From the NCBI RefSeq assembly GCF_014205215.1, contig NZ_JACHNC010000001.1, positions 7,436,501-7,500,500 of the forward strand: DNA of 64,000 nucleotides, written 5' to 3'. The position numbers and the translations under genes were made by a program. Positions 59,816 through 64,000 of this stretch are shown here, piece by piece. Within the stretch, counting starts at the first letter, position 1. Each line of letters begins with the position of its first letter. The notes beneath the pieces are model-generated. The model searched no databases and was not told where the DNA came from. It saw only the letters and a program-made list of their open reading frames with translations. The stretch is from Actinoplanes lobatus. Its GTDB lineage: Bacteria; Actinomycetota; Actinomycetes; Mycobacteriales; Micromonosporaceae.

Positions 59816-60640
59816 GTGGCCATCACTCCGCTCGGCATCGCCTACGACCACACTGTGGGCACCGACGGTCTGCCGATCGTCCTGATCCATGCTGGTGTCG
59901 CCGACCGTAGAATGTGGGATCCCCAGTGGGACGGCCTCAGCAGCGAACACGATGTCGTGCGGCTTGATCTACGCGGCTTCGGGGAGTCGGCGGTCGCCCC
60001 GCAAGGGTCACTGTCGCACGTCGATGACGTCCTCTCGACGCTTTCGCACCTTGGCATCGGGCGATGCCACCTCGTGGGCTCGTCGTTGGGCGCCGGTGTC
60101 GCGTTCGAGGTGACGCTGGCGGCGCCGCAGCTCGTTCAATCCCTTCTGCTGTGCCCACCGGGCGGCAGCTTGCTGGCCGAACTGACCGACGACCTCAAGG
60201 CCTTCTTCGACGCGGAGAAGAGCGCGCTCGCCGTTGGCGATATCGATGCCGCCGTCGAAGCCAACATCGCCTCCTGGGTCGTCGGTCCCCGCCGGGACGC
60301 TTCGCAAGTCGACCCCGGATTCCAGGACGTCGTACGACGCATGCAGCGCCGGGCGTTCGAGGCGACCGCGTCCTGGGCAGACGTCGACGAGGTCGAGCTG
60401 GATCCGCCTGCGTTGGATCGGCTGGACGAGATCAAGGCGCCGACACTCGTGCTGGTTGGTGGTCACGACCTCGCCACGACCCGAGACTCCGCAGACCGGG
60501 TGTGCGCAGGGCTTACCCAGGTTCGCCGCGTCGACTGGCCGGACGTAGCCCACCTGCCGTCGCTGGAACAACCGGACCGATTCCTCGCCTTGCTCCTCGA
60601 CTGGGTAGCCAATCACAAGGAGTCAACTACCCGCCCATGA
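59816..60640 (+). CDS. Alpha/beta hydrolase
   Basis: The protein of about 274 residues starts at GTG 59816, with AGGAG 5 bases upstream; an ATG at 59783 adds 11 residues. The fold signature VLIHAGVADRRMWDPQWDGL, DVVRLDLRGFGESAVAPQGS and the nucleophile elbow CHLVGSSLGAGVAFEVTLAA (Ser) are present. The acid is in LVLVGGHDLATTRDSADRV and the catalytic His in WPDVAHLPSLEQPDRF. The substrate is unknown. Its stop codon lies inside a 46-bp palindrome at 60617-60662. Confidence 0.88.
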   Translation: MAITPLGIAYDHTVGTDGLPIVLIHAGVADRRMWDPQWDGLSSEHDVVRLDLRGFGESAVAPQGSLSHVDDVLSTLSHLGIGRCHLVGSSLGAGVAFEVTLAAPQLVQSLLLCPPGGSLLAELTDDLKAFFDAEKSALAVGDIDAAVEANIASWVVGPRRDASQVDPGFQDVVRRMQRRAFEATASWADVDEVELDPPALDRLDEIKAPTLVLVGGHDLATTRDSADRVCAGLTQVRRVDWPDVAHLPSLEQPDRFLALLLDWVANHKESTTRP

Positions 60641-60662
60641 ATGGGCGGGTAGTTGACTCCTT
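60617..60662. terminator. 46-bp near-perfect palindrome between convergent genes
   Basis: Two perfectly complementary 22-base arms (60617-60638 and 60641-60662) flank a central GA. The first arm begins AAGGAGTCAACTACCCGCC. It covers the stop codon of the hydrolase and lies just before the end of the GNAT gene. It can terminate both transcripts, but its length and sequence suggest a mobile-element end (see findings). Confidence 0.8.
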
Positions 60663-60668
60663 CGAGGT

Positions 60669-61235
60669 TCACGACTTGTCGATCGGGTAAGAGCCGGCGG
60701 TCATCCGGTAGACGACGCTGTGCCGCAGCGGCCCGGGTGGCATGCTCAGGTCTTCGAAGTCCTCGGCCGGATCGTGGGTCATCCCGAGCCGGCGCATCAG
60801 TGCCCGGGACCGCTCGTTTCCGGCCACCGCGATGGCCAGGATCTCCGGCAACCGCAGAATCTGGAACCCGTAGGCCAGCACGGCACGGGCGGCCTCGGTC
60901 GCATATCCGCGGCCCCATGCCGAGCGGGCGAATCGCCATCCGGCCTCGACGCCGTTCACCGGGGCCTCCTCGTCGACCGGATCGAGCCCGGCCATGCCGA
61001 TGAACTCGCCGGTCGCGGCCACCTCGACCGCCCACCATCCCCAGCCGCGGTGGGCGAGTTCGCCGCGGAAGTACTCCATGCTGGCGGCGGCCTGCTCTCG
61101 GGTGAGCAGGTCGGGCCAGAACTCGCGGACCTGTGGGTCGGCGTTCATCGCCGCCCAGGCATCGAGGTCGCCGGGGTGCCACTGTCGCAGCCGCAGCCGC
61201 TCGGTGGTCAATTCGGTGAACTGTTCAGCGGTCAT
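60669..61235 (-). CDS. GNAT-family acetyltransferase (RimJ/RimL type)
   Basis: The 188-residue protein starts at ATG 61235, with GGGGAC upstream. It has the RimJ-like N-terminal block TTERLRLRQWHPGDLDAWAA, MNADPQVREFWPDLLTREQA, the acetyl-CoA-binding EAGWRFARSAWGRGYATEAA, RAVLAYGFQILRLPEILAIA and VAGNERSRALMRRLGM. The much longer open frame upstream is a shadow of the Gfo/Idh gene. The substrate is unknown, perhaps a protein N-terminus or a small amine. Confidence 0.9.
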   Translation of the reverse strand: MTAEQFTELTTERLRLRQWHPGDLDAWAAMNADPQVREFWPDLLTREQAAASMEYFRGELAHRGWGWWAVEVAATGEFIGMAGLDPVDEEAPVNGVEAGWRFARSAWGRGYATEAARAVLAYGFQILRLPEILAIAVAGNERSRALMRRLGMTHDPAEDFEDLSMPPGPLRHSVVYRMTAGSYPIDKS

Positions 61236-61378
61236 CTTCGTCCCCGTCTTCGGCCGTACTTCGCCGATCTTCGTCGCCGCTGTGACGCTATGCGACTCGG
61301 TGCGCCCGGGTACGGCCGGGCCGATGAAGACACCTCGTGGAAGCACTTGACCGTCGATGTGACGGGCCCGCAAACTCT

Positions 61379-61392
61379 GGAATACGTTTTCC
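61379..61392. promoter_or_regulatory. LacI operator (GGAATACGTTTTCC), copy 2
   Basis: An exact copy of the 14-bp site upstream of the LacI gene at 56416. It precedes the Gfo/Idh-DUF6807-cupin operon by 162 bases and identifies that operon as the target of the regulator. Confidence 0.85.
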
Positions 61393-61428
61393 GACCATGG
61401 TGGAGACAGCACCTCCTCGGTGTGAATC

Positions 61429-61527
61429 AACCGCCACACCGAGGAGGTGCTGTTCGAACGGCAGACCCCGGACCAGGCCGCCGCCTCCTTCATCAAGGAA
61501 CTCCGGACCGAGATCGACGCCGCCTGA
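61429..61527 (+). pseudogene. C-terminal remnant of an ABC sugar-binding protein gene
   Basis: The frame reads INRHTEEVLFERQTPDQAAA, SFIKELRTEIDAA and a stop at 61525-61527. It has the typical end of family-1 extracellular solute-binding proteins (N-R-x-T-EEVLF-x-x-x-x-P-x-x-A). Only about 33 codons remain, starting 37 bases after the LacI operator, so most of the gene has been deleted. Confidence 0.6.
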
Positions 61528-61553
61528 CCACGGCGTACCGCTGAAAGGACGTC

Positions 61554-62654
61554 ATGTCGCAACCCCGCTATCGCGCGGCCATCGTCGGAACCGGCGCCAT
61601 CGCCGCCGCCCATGCGCAAGCCCTGAGCGAGCACCGGGCCCGGGCGCGCCTCACCGCCGTCGTCGACCTCGACGAGGTACGGGCACGCGCGTTCGCCGAG
61701 GCCTGGGACGCGCCGACGGTCGCACCCGACCTGGCCGGCCTGCTCGCCTCCGGTGACGTCGATCTCGTGCACCTGTGCACGCCGCCGTCCACGCACGCAC
61801 CGCTCGCCCTGGAGTGCCTGCGCGCCGGCGTGAACGTGATCCTGGAGAAGCCGCCCACCCTGTCGCTGGCCGAACTGGACACGCTCGCCGACGCGTCCCG
61901 GGCGTCCGGCGCGCACGTGGCGACGGTCTTCCAGCACCGGTTCGGCGCCGGCGCGGTCCGGTTGCGGGCGATGGCCGCGGCGGGCGAGCTGGGCCGCCCC
62001 CTTCTGGCCACCTGCGAGACCCTCTGGTTCCGCGACACCGCCTACTTCGAGGTGCCGTGGCGGGGCCGGTGGGAGACCGAGGGCGGCGGCCCGACCATGG
62101 GCCACGGCATCCACCAGTTCGACCTGCTGCTGTCGGTGCTCGGCCCGTGGGAGCAGGTCACCGCGGTCGCCGCCCGCCGGGACCGGGACGTCGACACCGA
62201 GGACGTGTCGATGGCGCTCGTCACGTTCGCCGACGGCACGGTCGCGTCGGTGGTCAACTCGGTGATCTCGCCGCGGCAGGTTTCCGCGCTGCGGTTCGAT
62301 TTCAGCCACGCCACGCTCGAGTTGTCGCACCTCTACGGCTACACCGACGCCGACTGGACGATCACTCCCGCGCCCGGCCACACGGGCGTCGCCGCGCGCT
62401 GGGCCGAATCGCCGTCGACCGTCGAGAGTGGCCACGGCGGTCAGTTGACCGCCGTTCTGGACGCGCTCGACGACGGCACCCCACCACCGGTCACGATCGA
62501 GGAGACCCGCCGGACCATGGAATTCGTCGCCGCCATCTACGCCTCCGCCTTCACCGGCGCCCCGGTCCGTGCCGGCCAGATCGGCCCGGACAGCCCGTTC
62601 GCCGCCCGCATGGACGGCGCCGGCGCTCCCTGGCAGGCGGTGCGCACCCGATGA
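61554..62654 (+). CDS. Gfo/Idh/MocA-family oxidoreductase
   Basis: The 366-residue protein has an N-terminal Rossmann domain (YRAAIVGTGAIAAAHAQALS, DLVHLCTPPSTHAPLALECL, GVNVILEKPPTLSLAELDTL with the conserved EKP) and a C-terminal alpha/beta domain (TMGHGIHQFDLLLSVLGPWE with the conserved H and D). It probably oxidises a sugar or sugar acid with NAD(P). It is the first intact gene of a LacI-controlled operon and is coupled to the next gene by ATGA. Confidence 0.93.
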   Translation: MSQPRYRAAIVGTGAIAAAHAQALSEHRARARLTAVVDLDEVRARAFAEAWDAPTVAPDLAGLLASGDVDLVHLCTPPSTHAPLALECLRAGVNVILEKPPTLSLAELDTLADASRASGAHVATVFQHRFGAGAVRLRAMAAAGELGRPLLATCETLWFRDTAYFEVPWRGRWETEGGGPTMGHGIHQFDLLLSVLGPWEQVTAVAARRDRDVDTEDVSMALVTFADGTVASVVNSVISPRQVSALRFDFSHATLELSHLYGYTDADWTITPAPGHTGVAARWAESPSTVESGHGGQLTAVLDALDDGTPPPVTIEETRRTMEFVAAIYASAFTGAPVRAGQIGPDSPFAARMDGAGAPWQAVRTR

Positions 62655-63628
62655 GCGAGCTTGCGAGCGAATCATTCGGCACCGTTGAAAGGGCATGCGA
62701 CGGCATGACCATCTCCGTCGATCATGCGCTGGGCGTCTCGGTCACGGTTTCCGTTTCCGGCAAACCCCTTTTCTCGTACGTGTACGCGCCCGACACCCAG
62801 CAGAGGGAATCCCCGAAGCCCTACCTGCACCCGATCCGCACCCTGGCCGGCGATCTGGTGTCGCTGTACCGCCCGCACGACCACGTCTGGCACAAGGGCA
62901 TCGCCTGGTCGCTGCCACACGTCGGCGACCACAACTTCTGGGGCGGCCCCACCTACGTGCACGGCCGGTTCTACGTGCAGAAGGACAACAACGGCACGGC
63001 CGCGCACCGGGCCATGACCGAACTGTCCGCCACCGCCACCACCGCCACCCTGGTCCACGAACTGGACTGGACGTCCCAGCAGGGCGAACCGGTGATCAGC
63101 GAGCAGCGGGCGCTGATCGCCACGGTCGCCGACGACACGAACTGGGTGCTCGTCTTCGAGACCCGGATGACCAACGTGTCCGGCGGCCCCCTCGCCTTCG
63201 GGTCGCCGACCACCAAGGGCCGGGAGAACGCCGGCTACGGGGGACTGTTCTGGCGGGGGCCGCGCTCCTTCACCGGCGGCACCGTGCAGTCCCCGGACGG
63301 CATCGGCGCCGACGACCTGCGCGGCAAGCGGGCCGACTGGTTCGCGTTCCGCGGGAAGCACGACGAGTCCGGCCGGTCCTCGACCGTGCTGATGGTCGAC
63401 GACACCAGCAACCCGCAGCACCCGCCGCAATGGTTCACCCGCAGCGAGGAGTTCGCCTGCCTCAACCCGGCGCCGTTCTTCAGCGAGGAGGTCGACCTGC
63501 CCGACGGGAAGAGCCTCTCCTTCCGGTACGCGGTCGTCGTCTCCGCCGGTGATCATGGCGACGCGGGCACCCGTACCCTCGCCGAACTGGGCCGCGAAGC
63601 GCTCAGCGCGCCCCGAAAAACGGCCTGA
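62651..63628 (+). CDS. DUF6807 / PmoA-family protein
   Basis: The 325-residue protein overlaps the Gfo/Idh gene as ATGA at 62651-62654. The signature KPYLHPIRTLAGDLVSLYRP, HDHVWHKGIAWSLPHVGDHN, FWGG and NAGYGGLFWRGPRSFTGG is typical of the DUF6807 (PmoA-like) family. These are found beside Gfo/Idh genes in sugar operons. The conserved His and Trp residues suggest a catalytic or sugar-binding site, but the activity is not established. Confidence 0.88.
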   Translation: MSELASESFGTVERACDGMTISVDHALGVSVTVSVSGKPLFSYVYAPDTQQRESPKPYLHPIRTLAGDLVSLYRPHDHVWHKGIAWSLPHVGDHNFWGGPTYVHGRFYVQKDNNGTAAHRAMTELSATATTATLVHELDWTSQQGEPVISEQRALIATVADDTNWVLVFETRMTNVSGGPLAFGSPTTKGRENAGYGGLFWRGPRSFTGGTVQSPDGIGADDLRGKRADWFAFRGKHDESGRSSTVLMVDDTSNPQHPPQWFTRSEEFACLNPAPFFSEEVDLPDGKSLSFRYAVVVSAGDHGDAGTRTLAELGREALSAPRKTA

Positions 63629-64000
63629 TGGACGGGGTTTTCCCTGGTGGCACCTCGGTGACCCGCCTGTCGGTCTATCCGGGCGCGTGCGCCGCGGACG
63701 GGCTGGCCGGCGGCACCCCGCACATGCATCTCGCGTCGACCGAGGCGTATGTGGTGATCGGCGGGGCGGGGGAGCTGCACACCCTGAACACCGCCGGGCA
63801 CCGCGGGACGCCGCTGTCGACCGGGTCGGTGGTGTGGTTCACGCCCGGCGTGATCCACCGCGCGGTCAACCACGGTGACCTCCAGGTCGTCGTGGTGATG
63901 TCGAACGCGGGACTGCCGGAGGCCGGGGACGCGGTCATGACGTTCCCGCCCGACGTGGTCGCCGACGCTGATCGTTATCGGGCGGCGGTGGAGCTGCCGG
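63628..64000 (+). CDS. Cupin-domain protein (partial, runs off the window)
   Basis: The frame from ATG 63628 (one-base TGATG overlap with the DUF6807 gene) gives RLSVYPGACAADGLAGGTPH, MHLASTEAYVVIGGAGELHT, GSVVWFTPGVIHRAVNHGDL. This shows the two cupin motifs with metal ligands (PHMHLASTEAYVV and P-G-V-I-H-R). At least 124 residues are present and the gene continues past 64000. It is the third gene of the LacI-controlled sugar operon. Confidence 0.85.
   Translation, partial: MDGVFPGGTSVTRLSVYPGACAADGLAGGTPHMHLASTEAYVVIGGAGELHTLNTAGHRGTPLSTGSVVWFTPGVIHRAVNHGDLQVVVVMSNAGLPEAGDAVMTFPPDVVADADRYRAAVELP

Larger units (their letters stand above)
61236..61553. other. Intergenic: LacI operator and an ABC sugar-binding protein remnant
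   Basis: It contains the LacI operator at 61379-61392 and, from 61429, a short frame matching the end of a sugar ABC-transporter binding protein (separate entry). No complete gene is present. Confidence 0.6.

Noticed and set aside
60669..62696. A 675-codon minus-strand frame apparently extending the acetyltransferase
   Set aside because: Upstream of 61235 it is only the shadow of the Gfo/Idh gene and has no acetyltransferase-related sequence.

Overview
The window comes from a high-GC actinomycete, most likely Micromonosporaceae (Actinoplanes-like). This rests on very high G+C at third codon positions, frequent GTG starts, NarL-type two-component pairs, a SigE-family ECF sigma factor, a YbaB/WXG100/polymorphic-toxin cassette, and a HelR-type RNA polymerase recycling ATPase. 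No rRNA, tRNA or CRISPR array was recognised. Family names are given from recognition of the protein sequences, without database searches.

Layout. 0-3.3 kb holds a decayed IS transposase, two small genes of unknown role and a ClpX-type zinc-finger protein. 3.3-9.6 kb is an Mrp (multisubunit cation/H+) antiporter operon, transcribed leftwards from a TrkA-C regulatory subunit through mrpA(B)-C-D-E-F-G, with an apparent lost stop codon in mrpE. 9.8-11.4 kb is a LiaS/NarL-type kinase-regulator pair. 11.4-16.6 kb is a patchwork of relics: fragments of an immunity-like gene family, ISAs1 fragments, a secreted aegerolysin-like protein, and an LGFP-repeat surface protein split by an IS701-family element whose excision can be reconstructed exactly.

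16.3-25.5 kb is the most striking locus. A leftward YbaB / WXG100-like / giant polymorphic toxin operon encodes a protein with an N-terminal T7SS-type domain, two papain-like (Tox-PL) domains and a C-terminal RNase A-like domain, followed by an immunity-like gene. Divergent from it are two tandem fusion proteins carrying YrhB/Imm35-like, YwqJ-type deaminase and SUKH domains. An APH-type kinase and an Rnl2-type RNA ligase lie next to it.

27-45 kb holds accessory genes: two TetR/oxidoreductase modules with visible operators, a second aegerolysin-like protein, helR with an ISAs1 element inserted at its start, a TetR operon encoding an ICMT-DCC fusion, a LysR/dgdA (2,2-dialkylglycine decarboxylase) pair and a hybrid histidine kinase. 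45-49 kb has an ECF sigma module, a graveyard of gene fragments, and an intact RNA-guided nuclease gene iscB with its probable omega-RNA. 49-52.6 kb is an ABC exporter plus two-component operon. 52.7-56.3 kb is a P-loop NTPase with about 14 TPR repeats. 56.4-64 kb contains two LacI regulators, a ricin-B-like secreted protein, hydrolase and GNAT genes, and a sugar-metabolism operon (Gfo/Idh, DUF6807/PmoA-like, cupin). The 14-bp LacI operator in front of the last operon is identical to the one in front of the LacI gene itself; an ABC sugar-binding protein gene appears to have been deleted there.
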